Source: Cupriavidus sp. WKF15
Lineage (GTDB): Bacteria > Pseudomonadota > Gammaproteobacteria > Burkholderiales > Burkholderiaceae
Length of the DNA stretch: 64,000 nt
Direction of reading: 5' to 3'
NCBI RefSeq assembly: GCF_029278605.1
Contig: NZ_CP119572.1
Span: 1,426,001 to 1,490,000 of the forward strand
Within the stretch, counting starts at the first letter, position 1. Each line of letters opens with the position of its first letter. This document shows positions 41,623 through 50,883 of the stretch, piece after piece. Under the pieces are notes generated by a model that searched no databases, was not told where the DNA came from, and saw nothing but the letters and a program-made list of their open reading frames with translations. Made by a program: the position numbers and the translations under genes.

Positions 41623-42543
41623 ATGCTGAACTATTTCCTCAAACGATGCCTGGGCGTGATCCCCACACTGCTGATCGTCGCGGTGCTTGTGTTCCTGTTC
41701 GTCCACCTGCTGCCCGGTGACCCGGCGCGGCTGGCGGCGGGCCCGGAGGCGGACCAGGCCACGGTCGAACTGGTGCGCAAGGACCTCGGGCTGGACAAGC
41801 CCATGCCCCAGCAGTTCGTGCACTTCTTCTCGAACGCGGTCCGCGGCGAGTTCGGACATTCGCTGCGCACCAAGCGCCCGGTCGGCGAAGAGATCGGCGA
41901 CCGCTTCATGCCGACGCTGTGGCTGACCGTCGCGTCGATGGCCTGGGCCGTCGTGTTCGGCATGGTCATCGGCATCTGCTCGGCGGTCTGGCGCAACCGC
42001 TGGCCTGATCGCCTGGGCATGACGCTGGCCGTGTCCGGCATCTCGTTCCCCGCCTTTGCGCTGGGCATGCTGCTGATGGAGGTGTTCTCCGTGCAACTGG
42101 GCTGGCTGCCGTCGATCGGCGCCGAAAGCTGGAAGCACTACATCCTGCCGTCGCTGACGCTCGGTGCCGCGGTGGCGGCGGTGATGGCGCGTTTTACGCG
42201 CGCCTCGTTCGTCGAGGTGCTGCAGGAAGATTTCGTGCGCACCGCCCGTGCCAAGGGCGTGCGCGAAACCGTGGTCGTGGCCAAGCACACATTGCGCAAC
42301 GCCATGATCCCGGTGGTGACCATGATGGGCCTGCAGTTCGGCTTCCTGCTGGGCGGCTCGATCGTGGTGGAGAAGGTCTTCAACTGGCCGGGCCTCGGGC
42401 GCCTGCTGGTCGATGCCGTGGAGATGCGCGACTACCCGGTGATCCAGGCCGAGGTGCTGCTGTTCTCGCTCGAATTCATCCTGATCAACCTGGTGGTGGA
42501 CCTGCTCTACACCGTGATCAACCCAACCATCCGCTACAAGTAA
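41623..42543 (+). CDS. gsiC: Glutathione/dipeptide ABC importer permease GsiC
   Basis: 306-residue permease of the DppB/OppB type with six membrane segments. It opens [20 protein letters not shown] and has [13 protein letters not shown], the EAA loop [22 protein letters not shown], and the conserved end VINPTIRYK. It pairs with GsiD. GsiD begins 15 bases after the stop. Confidence 0.93.
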   Translation: MLNYFLKRCLGVIPTLLIVAVLVFLFVHLLPGDPARLAAGPEADQATVELVRKDLGLDKPMPQQFVHFFSNAVRGEFGHSLRTKRPVGEEIGDRFMPTLWLTVASMAWAVVFGMVIGICSAVWRNRWPDRLGMTLAVSGISFPAFALGMLLMEVFSVQLGWLPSIGAESWKHYILPSLTLGAAVAAVMARFTRASFVEVLQEDFVRTARAKGVRETVVVAKHTLRNAMIPVVTMMGLQFGFLLGGSIVVEKVFNWPGLGRLLVDAVEMRDYPVIQAEVLLFSLEFILINLVVDLLYTVINPTIRYK

Positions 42544-42558
42544 CAGAGGGAGGCCGGC

Positions 42559-43470
<912 letters not shown>

Positions 43471-43481
43471 GGCAAGCGCAG

Positions 43482-44516
43482 ATGGAACAGGTGACGCCGC
43501 CGATCATCGGCACGCTGCCCGCCGGCGTGCGCAACAGCATTACGGACGTGGCCGGCGTGACGGTCGGGCATTGCACGCTGGACCACGGCGATCTGCAGAC
43601 CGGCGTGACGGTGGTGAGCCCGCATGCCGGCAACCCTTACCTGCAAAAGGTGCCCGCTGCATGCGCGGTGATCAACGGCTTTGGCAAGAGCGTGGGCCTC
43701 GTGCAGGTGGAAGAACTGGGCGTGTTGGAAACACCGGTCGCGCTGACCAACACGTTCGCCGTCGGCGCCGTGGCGCAGGCGCAGATCCGCGAGGCCATCG
43801 CGGCCAATCCGGAGATCGGCCGGTTGCTGCCGACGGTCAACCCGCTGGTATTCGAGTGCAATGACGGCTACCTGAACGATATCCAGGCCATGGCGGTCGG
43901 CGGTGACCACTATGAGGCGGCCTGTGCTGCCGCGAGCGCGAACGTCCACGCCGGCGCGGTCGGGGCGGGGCGCGGCATGTCGGCGTTTGGCGTCAAGGGC
44001 GGTATCGGCACGGCCTCGCGGCTTGCCGGCGGCTACTGCGTGGGTGCACTGGTCCTGGCGAACTTCGGGATACCTGAGTCTCTCGTCGTGGCAGGCCGGC
44101 ACGTCGGCGGTGAGCTGGCTGCACGGCTCGCGGCGCCGGCGCCCGAGCCCGAGAAAGGCTCGATCATCATGATCCTGGCGACCGACGCGCCGCTGGATGC
44201 GCGCCAGCTGCGCCGTCTGGCGCAGCGCGCCGGCGCGGGCCTGGCGCGCACGGGTTCGGTGTACGGGCACGGTTCGGGCGATATTGCACTGGCGTTTTCC
44301 ACGGCGTACACCGTGCCGCACCATGCCGCCGATCCGATGCCTGCCGTGGCGCTGCTGCACGAAAGCCGCCTGGACCCGCTGTTCCGCGCGGCGGCCGACA
44401 GCGTCGAACAGGCCATCCTTCACGCGCTATGGCACGCCGTGACTGTCCGGGGCCGCGATGGCCACGTGCGGCAGGCATTGCTGGATGTCGTGCCCGAACT
44501 TCACAAGCGAACATGA
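43482..44516 (+). CDS. dmpA: P1-family aminopeptidase (DmpA-like)
   Basis: 344-residue Ntn-type hydrolase of peptidase family P1. Self-cleavage is expected before Ser227 in EKGSIIMILATDAP, giving a 226-residue alpha and a 118-residue beta chain; known DmpA cleaves at the equivalent Gly-Ser. Family landmarks are ITDVAGVTVGHCTL, ALTNTFAVGAV, FECNDGYLND and GHGSGDIALAFSTA. DmpA releases D-Ala or beta-linked residues from small peptides. It is within the gsi operon and overlaps dppA by four bases. Confidence 0.9.
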   Translation: MEQVTPPIIGTLPAGVRNSITDVAGVTVGHCTLDHGDLQTGVTVVSPHAGNPYLQKVPAACAVINGFGKSVGLVQVEELGVLETPVALTNTFAVGAVAQAQIREAIAANPEIGRLLPTVNPLVFECNDGYLNDIQAMAVGGDHYEAACAAASANVHAGAVGAGRGMSAFGVKGGIGTASRLAGGYCVGALVLANFGIPESLVVAGRHVGGELAARLAAPAPEPEKGSIIMILATDAPLDARQLRRLAQRAGAGLARTGSVYGHGSGDIALAFSTAYTVPHHAADPMPAVALLHESRLDPLFRAAADSVEQAILHALWHAVTVRGRDGHVRQALLDVVPELHKRT

Positions 44517-45331
44517 AGCTGCTGATCTCCACCGATATCGAAGGTATCGCCGGCGTCTTTCACGCCGAGCAGACCCGGCCCGGAAACGGCGAATACGAGC
44601 GCGCCCGCGCCTGGATGACTGGCGAAGCCAACGCGGCCGTACAGGGCGCGTTCGACGCCGGTGCCAACGAAGTGCTGGTCAATGATTCGCATGGCGGCTT
44701 CCGCAATCTGCTGCCCGACCAGATCGATCCGCGCGCGCAGCTCGTGCTGGGCAAGCCGCGCTACCTCGGCATGATGGCAGGGGTCGAAGCGGGCTGCGAT
44801 GGTGTGTTCATGATCGGCTACCACGGCCGCGCGCAGAGCCGTGGCGTGCTGGCGCATACGATCAACAGCGGCGCCTTCGCACGGGTGTGGCTGAACGGGC
44901 AGGAATATGGCGAGGCCGGGCTTTATGCCGCGCTGGCCGGCGAGTTCGGCGTGCCGGTGCTGATGGCAAGCGGCGACGATGTCTTCATCGACGAGACCCG
45001 GACGCAGATGCCGTGGGTGCGCTATGTGCAGACCAAGTCGGCGGGCGGCTTCGGCAGCGGCAGCACGCTTGCGCCATCCGCCTCGCGCGACGCCATCCGC
45101 GAAGCGGCCACGCTGGCGGTGCTTGAGCGGGCCAATGCACGCGCGCTGCGCATCGATGCTCCCCTGAACTGCAGGCTCCAGACCCAGACGACGGCGCACG
45201 CGGACCTGTTCTGCCAGTGGCCGGCCCTGGAGCGGGTGGACGGCGTCACGCTGACATTCGCGGCGGATTCGGTGCAGGCCGCGGTGCGCATGCTGAACTG
45301 CCTGTCGGCCATGTCGTTCATGCTGAAATAG
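44513..45331 (+). CDS. dppA: M55-family D-aminopeptidase (DppA-like)
   Basis: 272 residues. The zinc ligands and active site known for B. subtilis DppA are all present at the same positions: Asp8 and Glu10 (TDIEG), His60 (NDSHGG), His104 (GYHGRA), the nucleophilic His115 (LAHTINS) and the acidic residue near 134 (EYGEAG). DppA cleaves D-Ala-D-Ala and D-Ala-Gly-Gly, substrates derived from peptidoglycan. Starting in the ATGA overlap with dmpA, it is the last tightly coupled gene of the run. A longer frame opening at 44429 inside dmpA was discarded. Confidence 0.92.
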   Translation: MKLLISTDIEGIAGVFHAEQTRPGNGEYERARAWMTGEANAAVQGAFDAGANEVLVNDSHGGFRNLLPDQIDPRAQLVLGKPRYLGMMAGVEAGCDGVFMIGYHGRAQSRGVLAHTINSGAFARVWLNGQEYGEAGLYAALAGEFGVPVLMASGDDVFIDETRTQMPWVRYVQTKSAGGFGSGSTLAPSASRDAIREAATLAVLERANARALRIDAPLNCRLQTQTTAHADLFCQWPALERVDGVTLTFAADSVQAAVRMLNCLSAMSFMLK

Positions 45332-45430
45332 CGGAATTGGCCCGTTGCGGCGCGATCGGCGACAATACCGGGTTCGGCCGGCCCGGCCGGCTTCACCCGC
45401 AATACCGCTTTGCCGCAAGACCGCAGACTC

Positions 45431-46189
45431 ATGACCCAGGCACAGAACGGGGGCTGGATTCCCGTACGCAAGGATTTCGTCGACCTTGACACGCGCTGCC
45501 ACGCGCGCGGCGCCACCGGACGGCACCATGGCTTTCCCGATGGCAGAGCGTACATCCTGCGCGATGCACTGGGCCATGAATACCCGTTCGGCGAGACCTG
45601 CGCCCAGGCCGCCGTGCTCCATCCCGGCCAGCTTGCACAAGTGCCGGATTACACCGAGCGCGACGTGGTGCGCCAGGCCGAGTCGCTCGATGCGGTCATC
45701 GCCATGGCGTCGCGCCGCCGGCCAAGCGCCGCCCAGCGCGAAGCCGAACAGCGCATGGCCGCAATCCGCTACCTGATCCTGCGCATGGAAAAGGTCGCGG
45801 CGGTGCCGCGCGTGCAACCCACGGTGCGCTTTGCGCCACTGCAGGACGTCTACGAGTATTTCCAGCGCACCGGCGAACTGAGCCGGGCGCAGGTGAGTCG
45901 TATTCTCGCCATCGAGAAGAGTCCGACCACGCCGCCGCGCCTCAAGGCGACCAACCTGCTGGACGTCTACACGGCCCACGTCAAGCTGGAACGGCTGATC
46001 GCGGCTTCCAACCGGCTCGACAACATCCGCTTCCTGCGCAGCCTGCACGACTGGCTGGCGCGGCAGCTCGTGCTGTCGGCGGCGCAGATCGCCGCCGCAG
46101 GCATCGAAATGCATCCGCAGGCATTCAGTTCGCCCGGCATCTGGGGGCCGGACGACGCGCGCCCCGGCGAAAGCGGGCAGCTTTTCTGA
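45431..46189 (+). CDS. Conserved-looking protein of unknown function, 252 residues
   Basis: No family recognised. It has no signal peptide or membrane segment, is rich in Ala and Arg, and looks mostly helical in its second half (QREAEQRMAAIRYLILRMEKV, split here, and LKATNLLDVYTAHVKLERL). The N-terminal part has many charged and aromatic residues, with two Cys at distances not suggestive of metal binding. It starts at the ATG of 45431, seven codons into the longest frame. It lies 99 bases after dppA and 73 before the DUF2817 gene, so it may belong to the same transcription unit. Confidence 0.72.
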   Translation: MTQAQNGGWIPVRKDFVDLDTRCHARGATGRHHGFPDGRAYILRDALGHEYPFGETCAQAAVLHPGQLAQVPDYTERDVVRQAESLDAVIAMASRRRPSAAQREAEQRMAAIRYLILRMEKVAAVPRVQPTVRFAPLQDVYEYFQRTGELSRAQVSRILAIEKSPTTPPRLKATNLLDVYTAHVKLERLIAASNRLDNIRFLRSLHDWLARQLVLSAAQIAAAGIEMHPQAFSSPGIWGPDDARPGESGQLF

Positions 46190-46262
46190 CGCGCTGCACG
46201 CTGGCAAGCCCGGACGATTTGGCGTCTAATGCCAGCATCTCCGTTCGCGTGGGGCAGTCGCC

Positions 46263-47345
46263 ATGGGCCAGGTTTCGGGATGCTTTGCCACCAGTTATGC
46301 CGAGGCGCGGCAGAAGTTCCTGGCCGCCGCGCGCGCCGCGGGCGCAACACTTGCGGAATTCCCCCATCCGACCCGGCGCGGCAGCGCCGGCGAGGACCTT
46401 GCCATGGATGTCGCGTGGGTCGGGCCGGCGGACGCCCGTCACGTGCTGATGGTGAGTTCCGGGGTGCATGGCGTGGAGGGCTTCTGCGGCTCCGGCGCCC
46501 AGGTGGCGCTGCTGGCCGATGCGGTCCTGCTGGCGGACTGCGCCGAAGCGCGCCTGGGCCTGCTGCTCGTGCACGCGGTCAATCCCTACGGTTTTTCCCA
46601 TCTTCGCCGGGTCAACGAGGACAACGTCGACCTGAACCGCAATTTCATGGATTTCGCGCAACCGCTGCCGGACAACGCGCCGTATGCGGAGATTGCGCCG
46701 ATGCTGGTGCCCGAGCAATGGCCGCCGTCCGACGCGGAGCAGGCACGGTTCATGAAGACCGTGGCGGAAAAAGGCATGGACTGGTACCAAACCGCGGTCA
46801 GCGGCGGGCAGTACCAGGATCCGCGCGGCCTGTTCTATGGCGGTAACAAGGAAACCTGGAGCAACTACACGCTGCGGCGCGTGCTGGCGCGCTTTGGCAG
46901 CGGACGCAGCAGCCTGCGCTGGATCGATGTCCACACCGGCCTGGGGCCATGGGGCTACGGCGAGCCCATCTGCATGGGCCCCGACGAAGACGCGCAGCTC
47001 GGGCGGACCCGCGCCATCTGGGGCAACGAGGTGACGTCGATCTATGACGGCTCGTCCAGTTCGGCCCGGCTGACCGGGCTGGCCTGGCAGGCGGTAGCCG
47101 GCACGCTGCCCGATGTCGACTATGCGGGGATCGCGCTGGAGTTCGGCACGCTGCCGGTTGCCGAAGTTCTTGACGCGCTGCGCGGGGACCACTGGCTCTA
47201 CCTTCATCCGGAGGCCGACGAAAACCAGCGCACGCTGGTCAGGCAGGCTATGTGGCGGGCTTTTTATGGCGATACCGACGACTGGCGCGAGGGCGTGGTC
47301 GAGCAGGTCACCGCAGCCGTCCGAAAGGCCATGCGCGCGCGATAG
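46263..47345 (+). CDS. DUF2817 family M14-like zinc metallopeptidase
   Basis: 360 residues. The zinc-binding HXXE of the M14-like fold is SSGVHGVEGFCG, a second His is in WIDVHTGLGPWG, and the substrate-binding NRNF-type pattern appears in VDLNRNFMDF. The C-terminal acid may be in GIALEFGTLP. DUF2817 proteins are predicted carboxypeptidases. No signal peptide is seen, so it is probably cytoplasmic. It ends the plus-strand peptide block and is convergent with the AraC gene. Confidence 0.82.
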   Translation: MGQVSGCFATSYAEARQKFLAAARAAGATLAEFPHPTRRGSAGEDLAMDVAWVGPADARHVLMVSSGVHGVEGFCGSGAQVALLADAVLLADCAEARLGLLLVHAVNPYGFSHLRRVNEDNVDLNRNFMDFAQPLPDNAPYAEIAPMLVPEQWPPSDAEQARFMKTVAEKGMDWYQTAVSGGQYQDPRGLFYGGNKETWSNYTLRRVLARFGSGRSSLRWIDVHTGLGPWGYGEPICMGPDEDAQLGRTRAIWGNEVTSIYDGSSSSARLTGLAWQAVAGTLPDVDYAGIALEFGTLPVAEVLDALRGDHWLYLHPEADENQRTLVRQAMWRAFYGDTDDWREGVVEQVTAAVRKAMRAR

Positions 47346-47393
47346 CCGCCCGATCACGGCACGGGGTGCGGAAACCCCTTGCAGGATCTTCCA

Positions 47394-48407
47394 CTATGTA
47401 CGCCGCTTCTGCGTGTCGCTGGGCAGCTCGTTGAAGCGCGCAGCGTAGTAGGCGGCGAAGCGGCCAAGGTGGCCGAAGCCAAGTGCCAGCGCGGTTTCAG
47501 TAATGCTGGCGCTGGGGTCAAGCGTCAGACGGGTGCGTACCGCGTCCAGGCGGATATTGCGCAGCAGCTCCATCGGCGAGATGCCATGGTGATGGTGGCA
47601 AACCGCATTCAGCGTGCGGAAGCTCACGCCGGCGGCGCGCGCCAGGTCCTCGAGCGAGACCGGTGCGCAAAGGTGGGACTCGATGTAGGCCATCACGGCG
47701 TCCATCTGCCGCATCCTTCGGCTGGCCGCCGTGGCTTCCCCTTGCCCCGGCCCCGAAGCAGGCTCCAGCGGCAAGGGCAGGGTGGCGGTTCTCACGGGCT
47801 GGTGCAAGAGCAGAAACAGGGCCAGGCTTCGTTCCAGATGATCGACCCAATTGGCATGAATCGCAGAGTCGCTTGAGCAGGACAGCACATTCAGCAACGA
47901 ATGCGCAATCAGGTCCCATTGCGGTTCGAGCACACGCGGCAGCAGGACACCGGGGGCGAGGTCGACACGTTCCACGCTTTCGCGCCCCGCGGCCTCGTGC
48001 AACAGTGTGTGCGGCACCCTGACGATCATCTGCTGGTTGCCAGGGCTCCAGCGCAGCCGGATACGCTCCTTCGGCGCGAGCACCGCCGTGCGGCCCTCGG
48101 CAACCCACAGCCGGTGGCCGTCGCATTCGATCTCGGCGCCGGCGCCCAGCGATGTATGGACGAGGGAAAAGTCCTCGAACGGGCGCGCGGAGATCTCGAC
48201 TTCGGCGCCGTAACGCAGCGCGTAAATCTTCAGTCGATTGAGTTCGCCCTTGAACATCGCCGCGTCGGGTGCGCCCGGTTTCCAGCGCAGTACATGGTCG
48301 GTGAGCTCGCGCGCGACGTGGTCGTGCGCCTCCACGCGCACATCGGACTGGAACAGCGGCTGGCTGTAGAGCGCGGAGAGGGCGGGAGTCCGCGGAGAAA
48401 GTGGCAT
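47394..48407 (-). CDS. AraC-family regulator, divergent from the dioxygenase operon
   Basis: 337 residues. The N-terminal about 200 residues form a cupin-like effector/dimer domain of the AraC_binding_2 type seen in activators of aromatic degradation (VWAEGRTAVLAPKERIRL-like segment). The C-terminal HTH_18 pair holds SLEDLARAAGVSFRTLNAVC and ITETALALGFGHLGRFAAYY. It is transcribed away from andAc over a 361-bp gap with phased CGGA repeats. Control of the dioxygenase operon, probably as an activator responding to the aromatic substrate or product, is a strong inference; AndR plays this part in Burkholderia. Confidence 0.88.
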   Translation of the reverse strand: MPLSPRTPALSALYSQPLFQSDVRVEAHDHVARELTDHVLRWKPGAPDAAMFKGELNRLKIYALRYGAEVEISARPFEDFSLVHTSLGAGAEIECDGHRLWVAEGRTAVLAPKERIRLRWSPGNQQMIVRVPHTLLHEAAGRESVERVDLAPGVLLPRVLEPQWDLIAHSLLNVLSCSSDSAIHANWVDHLERSLALFLLLHQPVRTATLPLPLEPASGPGQGEATAASRRMRQMDAVMAYIESHLCAPVSLEDLARAAGVSFRTLNAVCHHHHGISPMELLRNIRLDAVRTRLTLDPSASITETALALGFGHLGRFAAYYAARFNELPSDTQKRRT

Positions 48408-48581
48408 TGGTTGTCCCCGTTTCTGGCCTTACCGCGGTTTCACTGTGCCGTTGCACCGGAAACTGCCTGGAAAGTCACAGACTGATCTACGGAGGGCTGA
48501 TTGCCCTTCTTCATCTTTCTGCAATTCATCTTGCCATAGTGCGCGCGGCATGAGTAGCGCCGCCCGGCCCTCGCAACCCTG

Positions 48582-48719
48582 CCTTGCCGAAAGCGGACAG
48601 CCGCCCGGGCGTGCCTTGCCATTTACGGATAGCCGCCGCCGAAGTGGCAAGAAACGGATCGCGGCACGGTACAGGTCGGCCAGTTTCGGATAGTGCCGCC
48701 GTCAGTGAATTTCTACACT
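48582..48719 (+). promoter_or_regulatory. Four phased CGGA repeats and a promoter-like -10 before andAc
   Basis: CGGA-type cores occur at 48594 (CGGACAG), 48626 (CGGATAG), 48655 (CGGATCG) and 48687 (CGGATAG), spaced 32, 29 and 32 bases, close to three helical turns. Repeats 1 and 2 match over a longer unit: CCTTGCC, five free bases, CGGA, one free base, AGCCGCC (48582-48605 and 48614-48637), 18 of 24 identical. Repeat 4 has CCGCC downstream too and runs toward a possible -35 position of TACACT at 48714-48719. Layout suits an AraC-type activator. Confidence 0.6.
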
Positions 48720-48768
48720 CGGCCCATTCCCCAATTCCCCATCCCCCAACAATTTCGCGGAGACAGCG

Positions 48769-50046
48769 ATGTCAGACTCGCCACGGCTGGCCGGGAACGC
48801 CAGCGACCGGAAAGTGATCTTTCCCCAGCCCGACGGCTCATGCGTCCCCTACAGCGTGTTCAGCTCGCAAGAGGTCTATGACCGGGAGCAGGAGCGCATC
48901 TATCGCGGGCCGTACTGGAGCTTCGTAGCCCTGGCCTGCGAGATTCCCAATCTCAACGATTTCAAGAGCACCTTCGTCGGCGATACGCCGGTGGTGGTAA
49001 CGCGCACGGCGAACGGCTTTGCGTGCTGGGTCAACCGCTGCGCGCATCGCGGCGCGGTGGTGTGCCGCGAGAAGTATGGCAACGCCGAGTCGCACACCTG
49101 CGTGTACCACCAGTGGAATTACTCCTGCGAGGGCGACCTGCAGGGCGTGCCGTTTCGGCGCGGGCAAAAGCAGGGCACCATCACCCTGACCGGGATGGCC
49201 AAGGCCTTCGATCCGTCGCAGCACGGGCTGCAGAAGCTGCGCGTGCAGGAATACAAGGGCCTGCTGTTTGCCACCTTCAGCGACCAGGCGCCGCCGCTGG
49301 CCGACTACATCGGCCCCGAGATGCGCCCCTGGGTGGACCGCGTCTTCCACAAGCCGGTGGTCTATCTGGGCTGCACCCGCCAGTACTCGAAATCGAACTG
49401 GAAGCTTTACTTCGAGAACGTGAAGGATCCCTATCACGCGAGCCTGCTGCACCTGTTCCATACCACCTTCAACATCTTCCGCGTCGGCATGAGCGCGCGC
49501 TCCATCCCGGACGCCACGCACGGCCTGCACAGCCTGATCACGGTGACCAAGCCGAAGCAGGACACCAACACCGCGGCGGCCTACACCGACCAGAAGATCC
49601 GTTCGATGCAGGACGGCTTTGCGCTGGAGGATCCCTACGTGCTGGGGCAGATCTCCGAGTTCGAGGAGGACTGCACCAACCACATCCAGCCTATCTTCCC
49701 GCAACTGGTCATCCAGCAGATCCACAACACGCTGGTGGCGCGCCAGCTGCTGCCCAAGGGGCCAAACAACTTCGAGCTGGTGTTCCACTTCTTCGGCTAC
49801 GAGGACGACACCCCCGAGCTGCGCGAGCTGCGCCTGCTGCAGGCCAACCTGGTGGGGCCGGCCGGCTATATCTCGATGGAAGACACCGAGGCCACCGAGC
49901 TGGTGCAGCGCGGCACCGTGCGCGATGGCGACAAGACGTCCTACATGGGCATGGGCCTGGATGCGCCGGAGCAGACCAACAGCAATATCACTGAAAACCT
50001 GATTCGCCGCTTCTGGGCCGGATATCAGCACGCGATGGGGTACTGA
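48769..50046 (+). CDS. andAc: Ring-hydroxylating dioxygenase large subunit (anthranilate 1,2-dioxygenase type)
   Basis: 425-residue catalytic subunit. The Rieske [2Fe-2S] centre uses Cys91, His93, Cys111 and His114 (CX1HX17CX2H). The mononuclear iron site has Asp220, His223 and His228 (DPYHASLLH). It hydroxylates an aromatic ring with O2; the order large subunit, small subunit, ferredoxin, reductase and the sequence resemble three-component anthranilate dioxygenase AndA of Burkholderia, which forms catechol directly. Related salicylate- or benzoate-type substrates are not excluded. GGAGA precedes the ATG. Confidence 0.85.
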   Translation: MSDSPRLAGNASDRKVIFPQPDGSCVPYSVFSSQEVYDREQERIYRGPYWSFVALACEIPNLNDFKSTFVGDTPVVVTRTANGFACWVNRCAHRGAVVCREKYGNAESHTCVYHQWNYSCEGDLQGVPFRRGQKQGTITLTGMAKAFDPSQHGLQKLRVQEYKGLLFATFSDQAPPLADYIGPEMRPWVDRVFHKPVVYLGCTRQYSKSNWKLYFENVKDPYHASLLHLFHTTFNIFRVGMSARSIPDATHGLHSLITVTKPKQDTNTAAAYTDQKIRSMQDGFALEDPYVLGQISEFEEDCTNHIQPIFPQLVIQQIHNTLVARQLLPKGPNNFELVFHFFGYEDDTPELRELRLLQANLVGPAGYISMEDTEATELVQRGTVRDGDKTSYMGMGLDAPEQTNSNITENLIRRFWAGYQHAMGY

Positions 50047-50047
50047 G

Positions 50048-50524
50048 ATGAAGAATGACCTGCAGCTCTGGATGGAACTGAGCGCCCTGCAACACCGCTA
50101 CGTCCACGCCATCGACAACAACCTGCTGGAGAGCTGGCCGGCCTTCTTCACCGAGGACGGCACCTACACCATCATCTCGCGCGAGAACGCCGACCGTGGC
50201 CTGCCCGCGCCGATCATCCACTGCCGCAACCAGAAGATGATGCGCGACCGCATCGTCGCGCTGCGCCACGCCAACATCTATGAGGCGCACGGCTATCGCC
50301 ACGCGCTGGGCGGGCTGGTGATCGAAACGGCGACGGACGAAGAAGTGCGCACGGTGTCGAGCTATATCGTGGTCAATACCGGCGCCGCGGGCGACTCCGT
50401 GGTGTACCAGGCCGGCGTCTATCGCGACACCGTCGTCAGGCAGGACGGCGCCTGGCGCTACAAGGAAAAGCGGGTCGTCTACGACACCTCGCGGGTCCAG
50501 ACCCTTCTGGCCACGCCGATCTAG
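50048..50524 (+). CDS. andAd: Ring-hydroxylating dioxygenase small subunit
   Basis: 158-residue NTF2-like beta subunit that stabilises the alpha3beta3 oxygenase. It begins LQLWMELSALQHRYVHAIDNNLLESWPAFF-like sequence (typical beta-subunit helix then FFTEDGTYTIISREN) and ends RYKEKRVVYDTSRVQTLL. It starts one base after the large-subunit stop, and is coupled to it. Confidence 0.87.
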   Translation: MKNDLQLWMELSALQHRYVHAIDNNLLESWPAFFTEDGTYTIISRENADRGLPAPIIHCRNQKMMRDRIVALRHANIYEAHGYRHALGGLVIETATDEEVRTVSSYIVVNTGAAGDSVVYQAGVYRDTVVRQDGAWRYKEKRVVYDTSRVQTLLATPI

Positions 50525-50535
50525 GAGTGCATCCA

Positions 50536-50868
50536 ATGAGTACATGGCATGACGTCGGCGCGGCCGACGAATTCATCGAGGACGAACCGCGCGCCGTCGA
50601 GGCGGCCGGGGTATCGATTGCGGTCTTCCGCGTGGGCGAGGAGCTGTTCGCGCTGCACGACCTGTGCACGCATGAGCGCGTGCCGCTGTCCGAAGGCTTC
50701 GTCGAGGACGGCTGCGTCGAGTGCCCGCTGCATCAGGGCCTGTTCGACCTTCGCACCGGTGCGCCGCGCAAGGCGCCGTGCGTGACGCCGGTCCAGACCT
50801 ATCCGGTGCAGGTGACGGACGGCCGCGTGCGGATCCAGGTGCTGCCGCAACCGGTCGTGGTGTCCTGA
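50536..50868 (+). CDS. andAb: Rieske ferredoxin of the dioxygenase
   Basis: 110-residue soluble Rieske protein carrying electrons from reductase to oxygenase. Cluster ligands are Cys44, His46, Cys63 and His66 (CTH and CPLH). The ATG at 50536 has TAGGAG eight bases upstream; a GTG at 50527 would add three residues. Confidence 0.9.
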   Translation: MSTWHDVGAADEFIEDEPRAVEAAGVSIAVFRVGEELFALHDLCTHERVPLSEGFVEDGCVECPLHQGLFDLRTGAPRKAPCVTPVQTYPVQVTDGRVRIQVLPQPVVVS

Positions 50869-50883
50869 AGGCGGGGAGCAGTC

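Noticed and set aside
48445..48693. Open frames in the AraC-andAc gap
   Set aside because: No ribosome-binding site or family character; the gap looks regulatory.
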